In this document: positions 23,460 through 34,400 of the stretch, piece by piece | How the letters are laid out: every line of letters starts with the position of its first letter | How positions within the stretch are numbered: position 1 is the first letter of the stretch | Assembly (NCBI GenBank): GCA_025331445.1 | Contig: JAIWNE010000083.1 | Coordinates: forward strand, 62,001 to 126,000 | Length of the DNA: 64,000 bases | Direction: 5' to 3' | Source: Blakeslea trispora | Taxonomy: Eukaryota > Mucoromycota > Mucoromycetes > Mucorales > Choanephoraceae | Translations under genes and position numbers: made by a program | The notes under the pieces: generated by a model | Seen by the model: only the letters and a program-made list of their open reading frames with translations | What the model was told of the DNA's origin: nothing | The model's database searches: none

Positions 23460-24125
23460 ATGCCTCACTCATTCGGTCGTATGTATATTATTAAAAGAAA
23501 AAGACAAAAAAGAATTGTATAATTGATGCGTACTGCCTCTGCTAGTTCGTGCTCGTACTCGCCACATGTTCTCTCGTAACTTCAGAGAACACGGTGCTAT
23601 TCCTCTCTCCACCTACTTGAAGACCTACAAGGTTGGTGATATTGTTGACATCAAGGCCAACGCTGCTGTCCAAAAGGGTATGCCCCACAAGTTCTACCAC
23701 GGGTAAGTAAATTTGGATGGATCTAGTTATTTGATCGAATGATTTTTTAACTCATTTTCGATAGTCGTACTGGTGTCATCTACAACGTTACCAAGACCTC
23801 CGTTGGTGTCATTGTTCACAAGAAGGTCGGTAACCGCTTCATGGAAAAGCGTGTTAACATCCGCATTGAACACATCAAGCACTCCAAGTGTCGTCAAGAA
23901 TTCTTGGACCGTGTCAAGGCCAATGCTCAAAAGAAGAAGGAAGCCAAGGAAGCTGGTGGTAAGCTTGATTTGACAGTCATTTAAGGTCTATTCTTAACTC
24001 TTTATTTTATAGTTTCTTTCAACTTGAAGAGACTCCCTGTCCAACCTCGTGAGGCTCGTCATGTTTCTACCAAGTTCAATGTTCCTCAAACCATTGCTCC
24101 TATTGCTTACGAAACTCTTTTGTAA
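23460..24125 (+). CDS. RPL21: 60S ribosomal protein eL21
   Basis: Four exons: 23460-23478, 23546-23702, 23765-23958, 24013-24125, giving 160 residues, the same length as yeast L21. Family blocks: [80 protein letters not shown] and the C-terminal [20 protein letters not shown]. It is a structural protein of the large ribosomal subunit. The first exon has only 19 nt. Codon use is strongly biased (AAG, GGT, CTC/TTG, GTC), as expected for a highly expressed gene. Confidence 0.97.
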
Positions 24126-24935
24126 GGAATTTACAATGTTTAGAATAGTCAGGAAATCATGATAAAAAAATTTGAAAGGCTCTTTTTATAAACATACAAA
24201 AAAGGGGAAGATGTTCTCTCCAGTCTTTCTCTTGGTATTGTCTTTCTTGTTTTCTTTTTCTCTTTTTCCCCTATATTCTTACATATCACTGAATGCAATA
24301 AACTAAGCCTCTTTGAGTTTTGCGTGACTGATTGTCTTTTCCATCCCTCTTTCCTTCTCTGTTGAAAGACCGACAAAAGCTCGAATGAGTAGCTTAAAAG
24401 TGATCTACAACTAAAGAGAAAGGAATTGTGTGTGTGTATATGCCAAAGACGATTTAGAATTGAAGTATTTGACTAACTCACAACAAATTGGATCAGCCTA
24501 GAGTTAGATGAGTTTATTATTTTCTCTAACCTTTCATTCTCTGGGGTTGAAGAAAGAAAGTCAAATCAATATCTCTTTATTGTATTGTAAAATTTTGACA
24601 ATGCGACAATGCGAACTGAGCATGCACTCTGAAATAAGCCAGATAGAGGGCATCTGCTGCCTTTCCTCCTGACTGCCTATTCTCCCACATCTATGTCCAA
24701 AGAACAAAAGCTTATAATAAAGTCATCTTTTTCTTTTTGTCTCAAGCAATGCTATTCCAAGTCTTGTTATGAGCAAGAAGCCAACTCTATGTTTTTGCTC
24801 TCTCTCTCTTTGCTCAATCAACATGAATAGCAGGAGAAGTTCATTATTGTCTACATGTAGTTTTTTTCACGTAATTCATGATTCTTTCAAATTCTCACGT
24901 TTTTACTTTTTTTTTGAAATTTATTTATTTATTTG
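24126..24935. other. Intergenic spacer, about 810 bp
   Basis: Downstream of eL21. It contains T-rich and CT-rich stretches, a short (TG)n near 24427, and a T-run before the next start codon. No gene recognised. Confidence 0.5.
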
Positions 24936-25348
24936 ATGGCTCTAACTGATTCACAGGTCAGAATAGCATCACCAAACTTGAGACAAGAGATAAGAAGTCG
25001 TTCAAGAACACCTAATCGTAAGTAAAATGTTGACTTTAAGAAGAGAGAGAGAAAAGGGGGAGGCAAAAGCACAGTATGTCAGTTGAACCACAAAGGGCAA
25101 ACAACACATATAGCCTAATGTATTTATGACATTGGTATGCAGCATTAGATGAATCAACACTTCAAGAGCTCTTGACTAAATCAGCCAAGGCGAGAAGTAC
25201 AGACGATCAGGGAGGAGCAGTCTTGTCACTTCATAGAATGAATTATATTAAGATTGAGTCTGAACAAGGAAAGACTAATTGGTTAGACAAGATAGAGATA
25301 CCATTGCCACCTATTCTTAACATTGATTATACTTCTATTCGGAAATGA
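24936..25348 (+). CDS. Small two-exon protein of unknown function
   Basis: Exons 24936-25017 and 25143-25348 join in phase (c|ca, Pro) to give 95 residues: a start of MALTDSQVRIASPNLRQ, an Arg/Ser-rich patch, then DESTLQELLTKSAKARS and a C-terminal half with ILNIDYTSIRK at its end. I do not recognise the family. Support comes from a clean GTAAGT donor, a GCAG acceptor, in-phase joining of two stop-free exons with protein-like composition, and a T-rich leader of the same kind as neighbouring genes. A helix near the middle and a proline-rich KIEIPLPPIL stretch are the only visible elements. It could be a small adaptor; no function is implied. Confidence 0.55.
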
Positions 25349-25758
25349 TGTCACAGAAGAACAATAAAAAGAAAAGTCGTGTCTTTTCTTATACAGTGTG
25401 CATGATTTAAATGGACGTGTCAAAGGCTACTCGGAATCAAATTTTTAACCGAGCAAAGTTCCTCTTTCTATCTCTCCCTCTCTTTTTAGAAAAAGAAAAA
25501 AATAGGTATATGGTTCAGTATCTAATTGATTAGGCACCAACAAAGACTGGATAGCAGGATTGAAAACTGAAGGAGGCTTTCTACCTTACGACTCAAATTC
25601 TCGGCTATACCTCTGGACGTGCCCAATAGCAAATGCATAATTGTAACTCTTAAAGCTGACATATTCCTCACTCATGCTGATCTGAGCATATATAGCTCTA
25701 AAAAGCATCTAGGTAAAGATTATGAACCAAGCTATCTTTAAAAGACAATCATAAATTG
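25349..25758. other. Spacer between small orphan and transposon block
   Basis: About 410 bp with no open frame of note. It ends at the TA that abuts the left inverted repeat of the outer transposon. Confidence 0.5.
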
Positions 25759-25760
25759 TA

Positions 25761-25788
25761 ACGTGCCTCTGAACTTAAAACTACAAAA
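25761..25788. repeat. Left terminal inverted repeat of outer transposon
   Basis: 28 bp beginning ACGTGCC and ending CTACAAAA. It pairs with 30313-30340 with one mismatch, and a TA dinucleotide lies just outside. Confidence 0.85.
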
Positions 25789-25818
25789 ATATTGTTAATA
25801 TTCAAAAATCTTCACATA

Positions 25819-25992
25819 CTGGTTTTTAACTTAGAATTCGGAAATTGGCCCAAAAAACGAATTTTTTGGCCAAATTGATTTCGGAGACTGCGCACAATGA
25901 TTTCGTTTTTTGGCCAAATAGATTTCGGAAATGTGCACCATAGATTTCGTTTTTAGGTACCGTTAATTTCGTTAAGGTATATTATAGGTCTT
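25819..25992. repeat. Left 174-bp terminal inverted repeat of Tc1-like element
   Basis: Begins CTGGTTTTTAACTTAG and ends TATTATAGGTCTT. It contains repeated ATTTCG and TTTGGCCAAAT modules spaced about 30-45 bp apart, probably transposase-binding subsites. A perfect AAAAAA-cgaa-TTTTTT hairpin flanked by GGCC lies near its outer end. Confidence 0.92.
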
Positions 25993-26219
25993 TGATCAGA
26001 ATAAAAATGCAAATAAAAAGTGACATACGTTTTATGACCTTTGAAGTGTCTACACAAATTGAAATTATGATGTTGCTGCGTAAGGTGTTGCTGAAACACA
26101 CTTAGTCAAACAAGCTTTTATTGGTTCCTGAATAGAGGTACTACGGATCCCTTCGATTTATATAAAGGGACACATTTAGGAGTCCTGATTTTGATCCATT
26201 AAATACATTCTTTAAAAAG

Positions 26220-27415
26220 ATGAGCCAAGAAACTTATTACTCTGTTAACACTACTGCACCCGTTGCTTTGACTTCTGAAAACCGTGAGTAGTACCTTGAT
26301 GATTTCCATTTGTCTGAATTTGCTCCTCATAATTTCTTATAGCATCTCAAGTACCAGTAGCTCAACGTGCTACCAAGAGAGGTCCATACAAAAAAATGAC
26401 AGAAGAAATCTGGAAGTTGTTCATTTCTCATTATGTTGCAAGTGGAAAGAACGTCTCTGAAGCAGCTAAGGCCATTGGCTTCTCAACTTCTACCATGAGC
26501 GACTATGTCAAGCGTTGCGAAGAAATTGATGATTGGGGGATGCCAAATTTAAAGTTTCGAGGAAGAACTGCACCTCCTACCATTAAAGAAAGACACAGCA
26601 TCTTCATCGAAAGCCTTTTGGAAGAACGAGCAGAGATCACTCTTAGGGACATAAGTCTTCAACTTCAGGATGCATTTCCAGAGGATTTTGCCAGGCCACT
26701 TAGCACCTCAGCAATTTCCAGATTTGTGATTAATAAGCTCGACTTCACTTTGAAAAAGGCTCAAATATACCCTGTTAGAAGAGACTCCCAGGAGATCCGA
26801 GACAAGCGACGTGAATACTGTACAAAGATCAACGAAGAGCAACAAGTATGGTATTTGCAGAATTGCATTTTTGTCGATGAAACTGGGTTCAACTTGCATA
26901 TCAACCGTACCCAAGCCAGAACAAAGCGTGGTACTCCTGCAAGAATAAAGGTGGACACTTCTTCGAAAGGACGAAACCTCACTGTCTTTGCCGCAATGAG
27001 TCACGCTGGTTTAGAGATCTCAGCTTGCCATTGTAATCGAGGTACAACCAGGTCAGAGCAGTTTGAGGATTTCATCAACGTCTTGATCAGGCACATGAAT
27101 CAACGAGGCTTAAATGGATATTATGTGATCTTTGACAATGCTCCTATTCATAGCACAAGCGCTATGAATAAGCTAACTGATGCAGGATACCATCCTCTAA
27201 AGCTTCCACCATGGTCTCCTTTCTTGAACCCCATTGAAGAACTCTTTTCAAAGCTGAAGCACAATGTCAAGAAGCACCAATTGCGGCATCATGATGAGCT
27301 GCTTCAGAGAATTAGAGAATCCGCTTCTCTGATTACATCTGATGACTGTAAAGGATGGATTAGACATTCCCTTACTTTTTTTGCTAGATGTATCCGTGAA
27401 GAAGAAATGCTGTAA
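26220..27415 (+). CDS. Tc1/mariner-like transposase (DD33E)
   Basis: Two exons, 26220-26283 and 26343-27415, give 378 residues. An N-terminal helix-turn-helix (LFISHYVASGKNVSEAAKAI, then STSTMSDYVKRC) is followed by a second winged or HTH region (RAEITLRDISLQLQDAFPED). The DDE domain follows: first Asp in CIFVDETGFNLHINRT, second in YYVIFDNAPIHSTSAM, and the Glu in LPPWSPFLNPIEELFSKLKH. There are 33 residues between the second Asp and the Glu, so DD33E rather than the classical DD34E of Tc1. No inactivating lesion was seen. It should cut at its own inverted repeats and insert at TA. The intron in the N-terminal part is 59 nt. Confidence 0.93.
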
Positions 27416-27482
27416 ATAAATTTGATTATAAAAAGAAGTTGCTTTTGTTGCATTTGACTACTGTCTTGATTTTATTTATTGT

Positions 27483-27656
27483 AAGACCTATAATATACCT
27501 TAACGAAATTAACGGTACCTAAAAACGAAATCTATGGTGCACATTTCCGAAATCTATTTGGCCAAAAAACGAAATCATTGTGCGCAGTCTCCGAAATCAA
27601 TTTGGCCAAAAAACGAATTTTTTGGGCCAATTTCCGAATTCTAAGTTAAAAACCAG
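27483..27656. repeat. Right 174-bp terminal inverted repeat of Tc1-like element
   Basis: Reverse complement of 25819-25992 throughout, except that the 4-base hairpin loop reads cgaa on the plus strand here too, so it is inverted relative to the rest of the repeat. Ends ...AAAAACCAG and is followed by TA. Confidence 0.92.
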
Positions 27657-27770
27657 TAAAAACTTTCATATAAAAAATAAAAAACTGAGTGTATAACTCT
27701 GTTGAGAAAACGTTTCTGAACACAATGATCCACTCAGTTTCTGGAATTTCATATAAAAGTTTTTATGTAA
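27657..27770. repeat. Imperfect inverted repeat next to the Tc1-like insertion
   Basis: TAAAAACTTT and AAACTGAGTG on the left (27657-27691) face CACTCAGTTT and AAAGTTTTTA on the right (27731-27766). It lies in the 5' region of the outer transposon and could fold as a stem; it may be part of that element's promoter or a remnant. Confidence 0.55.
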
Positions 27771-28016
27771 AGGTTTTTGAAAGTTGGTCGGTTTTTCAAA
27801 ATTTAAGCTGGGGAGATATAGAGGGGACCAAGGAAATGAAACAGGTCAATGTACTGCTAAAGATTTGAAAGACCGTTATGTATATTTGTGTAACAAATGG
27901 AAGCCAATAAAAACTGTGTATAGCAATTTTTGTGTTCCCTTCAGATTATGGTGATTATTTTTAGGAACTGACATCCATATAGCAAAAGTTTTCCTTTATC
28001 CAACTTATTATTAAAT

Positions 28017-30145
28017 ATGCCCTTCCCAAGCAAAAGAAAAGCAAGATTCAACGCCCAGAAAAAGGACGCTAAAGGAAAATTCTTGAAAGAGAATGTTCCT
28101 GAAGTTATTTCTGAAGAAGTAATTGAAATCAATGAAGATTGGGAAACTTTGGGTGGTGAAATGGATATGTCAGCCCTTTCCCGCCTTAGAGATAGTGTAT
28201 CCTCTGGTGAGAAGAGAAAGATCCACTACACCAAGGACTCAAGAACCACAAAGTGGAGAAGAAAAGTGGAGTCCAGCAAGGTAGACCCCAAATCTACCTT
28301 GTTCAACTTTGGTATCACTGTTGTCAACAGTGATATCCAGGAACAAAATGAAAATGAAGAGCAGGATGCTGAAAACAAGCTGACCCATCCTCAAAGGGAA
28401 CTGATCAAAATCAGTGATTGCATCGAGTTGTTGCGTGAGCAAGTGAAGCCTGAAATGAACCAGAGAATGGAGGGTAGCTCAGTAGGTTCATACAACCAAT
28501 ACCGCTTGTACTCTGTTCTCATGTACTTTGAACTTCGTTTGGAAGGAACGAAGATGGGCAAGGCATCTCAGAGAGTACCTGAACTTTTCTGGCCAAGCTA
28601 CTCAAAGGATGCCCGCTCAAGAAGCATCATGAGTTGGGCAAAGGAATACCTTGAGCACAATGATCTCTCCGATCATAGCCAAGGTGTTCACACCAAAAGG
28701 CAATCCTTCTTGAGTCACAACGACGTAAAGATGCAAGTTGTGGAATATATGCAGAAAACAAAGCCTGCTGAAAGATTGCTTGTGGCCATCAAGGACTTCA
28801 TTGAATATGAAGTAATCCCTTCTTTTTTGGGTGTGCCTGGAACTGTTGCCATCTCTACCATCAGCAAGTACTTGCACGAATGGGGCTACTCTTATGGCAA
28901 CAAGAAGGGCCTCTTCTTTGATGGACACGAACGAGAAGACATGGTGAAATACCGCAAAGAATGGGCTCTACGAATGGTAGACTACATGCGTAAATCTGAG
29001 TTCTACGAAGGAGATCAAAAAGAAAATGTTCTTGAACCAGTTCTTCTGGAGGGTGATGAGAAGGTTGTATTCGTCACTCATGACGAATCAACCTTTTACG
29101 CCAACGATGGCAAAAATGACATTTGGAGTTTGGAAGGTGAATCTTCCATCCGCAAAAAGGGGCCTGGATCCTCCATTATGGTAAGTGAATTCCAGTGCCC
29201 CTGTCATGGAACGATGAAGTTGGGTGGATGGACCTCCCATAAGCTTTTCAAAGCTGGAGAGAGTAGAGACGGTTGGTGGACTCATAAAGACATGGTCTCT
29301 CAGCTGGACTATGTCATTGGGCTGTTCGAAAACTTACATCCTGACTGCCGAGCTGTATTCCTGTTTGACAACAGTTCAAACCATGGTGCTTACAGTGATG
29401 ACGCATTGGTTGTAAGTCGTATGACTCTCAACGAGAAACCATGGTCTCTGACTGATAAATATCAGTTCAGAGACACAACCGTCAAACTCTCGACCGGTGA
29501 GCTTCTTCATCAGTCATTTTTTTTATGAGAAAGAAATCTCTTCTCATGACTCAAAAGGTAGACCCAAAAACAAACGAGTCAGATATTTTAAAGGTAAACA
29601 GCACATGTATTTCCGAAGCAAACTCTTCTAACATCTTTACAATAACAGGAATCAAACGAATCCTTGAAGAACGTGGTCAATGGCTTGGTGACCTTGAAGG
29701 CAAGGCGTGGAAGCTTCGTTGTGGTGCCCCTGAGCCAGGTTTGAAGTCTATGTGCTGCGCTTCCCATTTCCTGGGAAGTAGAGTGGATTTTGCAGCTCAA
29801 AAGACTGCTTTGCAAGAAGCAGTAGAAAATGCTGGCCACATTTTCGAGCTCTATCCAAAATACCACTGCGAGTGCAATTGGATAGAGATGTATTGGGGAT
29901 TGGCCAAGAGAGAGGCTAGATTGAGATGTGATTACACATTCAAGTCTCTCGAAAAAAACATCCCCATGTTTTTGGACAATGCAGGAGATGTCAAGAAAAT
30001 ACGAAGATTTTTTCAACGTTGCATGAACTATATCGAAGCATATAGTAAGCACGACGATGGCAGAGAAATAGCAAAGGAGTTGAAGAAATTTCTAGAAAAA
30101 AAGTATTTGTCCCATAGAAAAGTGAGAGCTCCTCAAGACATTTAA
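28017..30145 (+). pseudogene. DDE transposase of the outer element, broken by a frameshift
   Basis: The reading frame opens at 28017 and runs to a TGA at 29526-29528. Protein similarity continues in the +1 frame from about 29524, through an intron at 29594-29648 (GTAAAC..ACAG), and in phase to the stop at 30145. The change of frame falls in a run of eight T (29517-29524); one T fewer would restore a single gene of about 690 residues. Catalytic residues are visible: VVFVTHDESTFYAND, AVFLFDNSSNHGAY, and HCECNWIEMYWGLAKREAR. This arrangement is that of a large fungal DDE family whose C-terminus carries C-E-x-N-x-I-E-x-Y-W-G; I do not know a firm family name. The lesion separates the second Asp from the Glu, so this copy is probably dead, unless the base is a sequencing error. 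Confidence 0.86.
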
Positions 30146-30312
30146 AAGTTAAAAAAGAAAAAAATAAAACACTTGATGATGGATTGCTCTCAATCGTGAT
30201 TTAATTATGCTGCTCAAAGAAAAGAAATCTCCAAAAAGATTGACAGGTCGTATGATCGATCCATACCAAAAGCAAAAAAAATGAGTCCTTAAAAAATGAA
30301 ACAATTTCTTGA

Positions 30313-30340
30313 TTTTGTGGTTTTAAGTTCAGAGGCACGT
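30313..30340. repeat. Right terminal inverted repeat of outer transposon
   Basis: Reverse-complement partner of 25761-25788 with one substitution, ending GGCACGT and followed by TA. Confidence 0.85.
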
Positions 30341-30349
30341 TAAAGACGC

Positions 30350-30370
30350 TTTTTTTTTTTTTTTTTTTTT
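30350..30370. repeat. T21 homopolymer next to outer transposon
   Basis: Twenty-one consecutive T beginning 9 bases beyond the right inverted repeat. Copy number in such a run is prone to sequencing error. Confidence 0.85.
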
Positions 30371-30520
30371 ACTGAGCACTCTCTTGGCCGACAGCAAGAT
30401 AAAAAAAAATTATTAACAATGCAGTAATGCTATAAAACATAAAATTTCATCTGTAGCGCGTCTCTTTTTTTTTTTTATTTCTTTCTTTTTATTTTCTTTA
30501 ATTTCTTACTGTGTATCATT

Positions 30521-31373
30521 ATGGTGGTAAATAAAGCAAGAGTTTATCATAAATACTCTATATCACTTATCAGAACGAAGGGAACAATTTTAGAAAGGAC
30601 TATCATTTGAAGAGAAAAGAAAGCGTATCGAAAAGATATTCCATGACTCTGTAAGAAACCTTGTGTTACACACAACAACAATAATGCAATGATTGTATTT
30701 ACTTTTCCTATAAATAGGGGGAATTCTATCAATTGAAGGATATTGAGAAGATTGGGCCCAAGAAAGGCGTAGGTAAATTCGGAAAGAACACACGAGTTGT
30801 AAGCGAAAACTTATACAACATGATGATAGTGTCACAATCCATCAAAGAAGTCTTGATGAGTTTAGTGGATGATGGTCTTGTAGTCACAGACAAGATTGGC
30901 ACTTCAAATTACTTTTGGTCTTATCCTTCTGAAGCCATGAATGTAGTAAGTAGAGGGACAACCACTAGATATTTTCTTATTCATTATTCCCACTTTAGAA
31001 AAAGAAACGCTTACAAGAAATAGAAGCCAAAGTAGCTAAAGAGAAGAGTCGCCAAGAACAATTAAGAAAGGCAGTTAAAGAGGCTGAAGAGGACAGAGAA
31101 GAGACAGAAGAACGACAGCAATTGCTGACTGAACTAGACCAACTCAACACAATCTCTGCCGACCTAAGAAAAGCACTTGAACAATACAAGCAAAACGATC
31201 CTCAACTCTATCAAAAGAAGGCCTCGGCTGCCAACACGGCTAAAGAAGCAGCCAATCGATGGACTGAGAATGTTTGGGAAATTCAGTCTTTTTGTGTCAA
31301 TCGATTTGGTATGGAGCGTGCCTTGTTTGACAAGACATTTGGTATTCAAGAAGACTTTGATACGATTGAATAA
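30521..31373 (+). CDS. MND1: Meiotic recombination protein Mnd1
   Basis: Five exons: 30521-30526, 30594-30650, 30718-30772, 30830-30945, 30999-31373, giving 202 residues, near the usual 205-220. After splicing the start reads [11 protein letters not shown], followed by [31 protein letters not shown] and [15 protein letters not shown] (winged helix), a long coiled coil, and [20 protein letters not shown] plus [15 protein letters not shown] at the end. Mnd1 pairs with Hop2 and stimulates Dmc1/Rad51 strand invasion in meiosis. The first exon is only ATGGTG. Its presence implies that this lineage keeps a meiotic programme. A HOP2 partner is not in the window. Confidence 0.92.
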
Positions 31374-31490
31374 TACGAATAAATAAATAAATAAAATTTT
31401 AATATGTTGTGCGCCGATAATAGGCTCTCTTTCTCTTTCTCTTATTTTTATTTTATATTCTATTTTCTTTTTTTTTTCTCTCTATAAACA

Positions 31491-34400
31491 ATGGCCACTG
31501 ACCTTTGTTATACACTTGTCTATCAAGATGACACAGCCGAGACACCATCTCTTCAAGAGTTCCAAAGAGCCTTTGAAAAGGGCCCTGATGATACACGCAT
31601 TGAAACTATGAAAAAGTTATTGGTCATTATGCTAAATGGTGATCCAATGGAAAAGCTCTTATTGCATGTCATTCGTTTCGTTTTACCATCTAGAAATAAG
31701 CAACTCAAAAAACTACTTCAGTTCTATTGGGAAATTTGCCCTAAAACAAAGCCTGATGGCAAGTTGAAGGATGAGTTCATTCTTGTCTGGTAAGTTCCTT
31801 TATTTTCAGTTAAACGCGATATTAAGCCATCTGGTAGTAATGCCTTGATGAATGACCTTCAGCATCCTAACGAATACATTCGTGGTTCTACTCTTCGTTT
31901 CTTGTGCAAGATTAAAGAAGCCGAAGTACTTGAACCTTTGGTACCTTCCGTTCGAGCTTGTTTAGTAAGTCATTGGTAACTATGGAAACGACTGTCTATT
32001 TAACACCTTTTTTCTTTCTTTATAGGAACATCGTCACTCTTATGTTAGAAAGAATGCTGTCTTTGCTATTGGTGCCATGTATAAAGCCTTTGATTATCTT
32101 TTCCCTGATGCACCTGAAGTAGTCCATAACTTTTTACTCTCCGTAAGTGATTCCGCTCATGATTTCCTCCCTTATAAGATAGACTGATGTGTTGATGGTA
32201 GGAAGCAGACATGACCTGTAGAAGAAACGCCTTTGCAGTCTTAGTGAGTGTAGATCAACCCTTGGCTGTTCAATACCTCTTGCAGGTGATTGATTCTGTA
32301 CCTACATTGGACGAACTATTGCAATTGGCTGTGATTGAATTGATCCGTAAAGATTCTAAGAACAGCGCTGCCAACAAAGCTGTCTATATTCGATGTCTTT
32401 CTGAACTCTTGACAGCTGCCTCTCATTCAGTCAAATATGAAGCAGCTGCCATTTTGTTACATTTAACTACCAGTCCAGCCGCTATTAAAGGTAAGCATGA
32501 TTATGTACTATTATATAATGCTCTGACACATTGTTATTTTTATTTTTCAAAAAAAATATAGCTGCTGCTTCATGTTATATTGAATTGATTGTAAAGGAAT
32601 CTGATAACAATGTCAAGTTGATTGTGCTTGATCGATTAGAAGAAATCAAAAATAAGCATGAACGTGTCTTGGATGATTTAGTGATGGATATTCTTCAGGT
32701 ATTAACAAGTCCTGATATCGAAGTACGTCGTAAGGCCTTAAAGATTGCATTGGAAATGGTCTCTTCAAGAAACGTACAAGAAGTCGTTCTTTTCCTCAAG
32801 AAGGAATTGCAAAAGACACAGGATGATGCTTATGAAAAGAACACAGAATACCGTCAACTCTTGATTCAATCCATTCACACCTGTGCCATCAAATTCTCAG
32901 AGGTGGCAGCCAATGTGGTTCATGTGTTGATGGAATTTTTGGGTGACTCCAACAATCCTGCTGCTGTGGATGTGGTTGCCTTTGTACGCGAAGTAGTTGA
33001 AAAGTTCCCCAACTTGAGAGAATCGATTTTGGAACGATTGTTGGATACATTTAGTGATATGAAGTCTGGTAAAGTCTTCCGTGGCGCTCTTTGGATCATC
33101 GGTGAATACTGTCAAACTGTCAAGGAGATTGATGATGCTTGGAAACAGATTCGTCATACATTAGGTGAGATCCCTTTGTTGGCCTCTGAACAAAAGTTAT
33201 TGGACGCTACAGAAGCAGCTGAAGAAGAAACAAAACAACAACAACAACAGCAACAATCTGAGAGTTATTCATCCAGTGCTCGTCGTATCCTCCCCGACGG
33301 TACTTATGCTACTGAATCTGCCTATACTGAGTCAGCCTCTGCTTCCACAAGCCGTTTAGAAGCAGTGAAGGCAGCCAAAAAGCCTCCTCTTCGATCCCTC
33401 TTGTTGGCTGGTGACTACTTTCTGGGTACTGTCTTGTCTACAGCCCTAACTAAGCTGGTCCTTCGTTACAGTCGTCTGACAGATGCCGAGACAGCCAATG
33501 CTCGTAAGGCAGAGGCCATGTTGATCATGACCAGTATGTTGCGTATCGGTCAATCCAAGTTTGTCTCATTTGAGATGGATGAAGACTCCTATGATCGTAT
33601 CATGCAAGACTTGCGTGTGGTCGGTACAGCGAGTGAGGGAGTGGATCAAGTCTATCTTGAACAGACCCGTCAAGTCTATAGCCGTCAATTACAGGCTGAA
33701 GAACAACGCTTACAAGATGAAAAGCAAGAGGCAGAGGCTAATGTCCAGGTACAGGTGGATGACGCCATCCTGTTCCGTCAGTTCTCTAAAAAGGCAGGTG
33801 GTATTACGGATGAATACGAACAAGATCTCTCCCGTGCCACCGGTCTGATGGACGATAAGGATGATCTGATCTCCAAACTCAACCGTATTGTTCAGCTCAC
33901 TGGTTTCTCGGACAAGGTCTATGCCGAGGCTGTCGTGAATGTTCATCAATACGATATCCTAATGGATGTCTTGATTGTCAACCAGACCAATGAAACCCTT
34001 CAAAACCTGACTGTTGAATTTGCTACCTTGGGTGATCTTAAACTGGTCGATCGTCCTGCCACACACAATCTGGCTCCTCATTCTTTCTTGACTGTGAAGG
34101 CACCCATCAAGGTCTCTTCGACCGAGACAGGTGTGATCTTTGGTAACATTGTCTATGACTCCCATGGTGCCTCCGAGAACTGTGTGATTCTGAACGATGT
34201 ACATATCGATATCATGGACTATATCAACCCTGCTTATTGTAATGAGACTCAATTTAGATCCATGTGGACTGAATTCGAATGGGAAAACAAGGTGAACGTA
34301 AACACCAATGTGAGGTAAAGTTAAAAAGAAAGAAATAGGGCGAAATTCTCTTTGACTAACATGGATGCATGTAGTGATTTGAGAGCTTATTTACAACACA

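Larger units (their letters stand above)
25819..27656 (+). mobile_element. Tc1/mariner-superfamily transposon, apparently intact
   Basis: An 1838-bp element bounded by 174-bp terminal inverted repeats and by TA on both sides (25817-25818 and 27657-27658), the normal Tc1/mariner target duplication. It carries one spliced transposase gene without stops or frameshifts. The two inverted repeats are identical along their length as far as I can compare them by eye, apart from the 4-base loop of an internal hairpin, so insertion was recent. It sits inside the outer DDE transposon and is therefore the younger of the two. Confidence 0.92.
25761..30340 (+). mobile_element. Outer DDE transposon with about 28-bp terminal inverted repeats, interrupted by a Tc1-like element
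   Basis: The ends are inverted copies. The left end starts ACGTGCCTCTGAACTTAAAA, followed by CTACAAAA; the right end, read on the opposite strand, is the same over 28 bases except for one T/C difference. TA lies directly outside both ends (25759-25760 and 30341-30342), consistent with a TA target duplication. The only internal gene is the DDE transposase at 28017-30145. The Tc1-like element 25819-27656 is inserted 58 bp from the left end. Subtracting that insertion and its extra TA leaves an original element of about 2.74 kb. A T21 run starts 9 bp beyond the right end. Confidence 0.85.

Noticed and set aside
28239..30052. Several minus-strand frames over the outer transposase
   Set aside because: Antisense shadows of the transposase; no family match.
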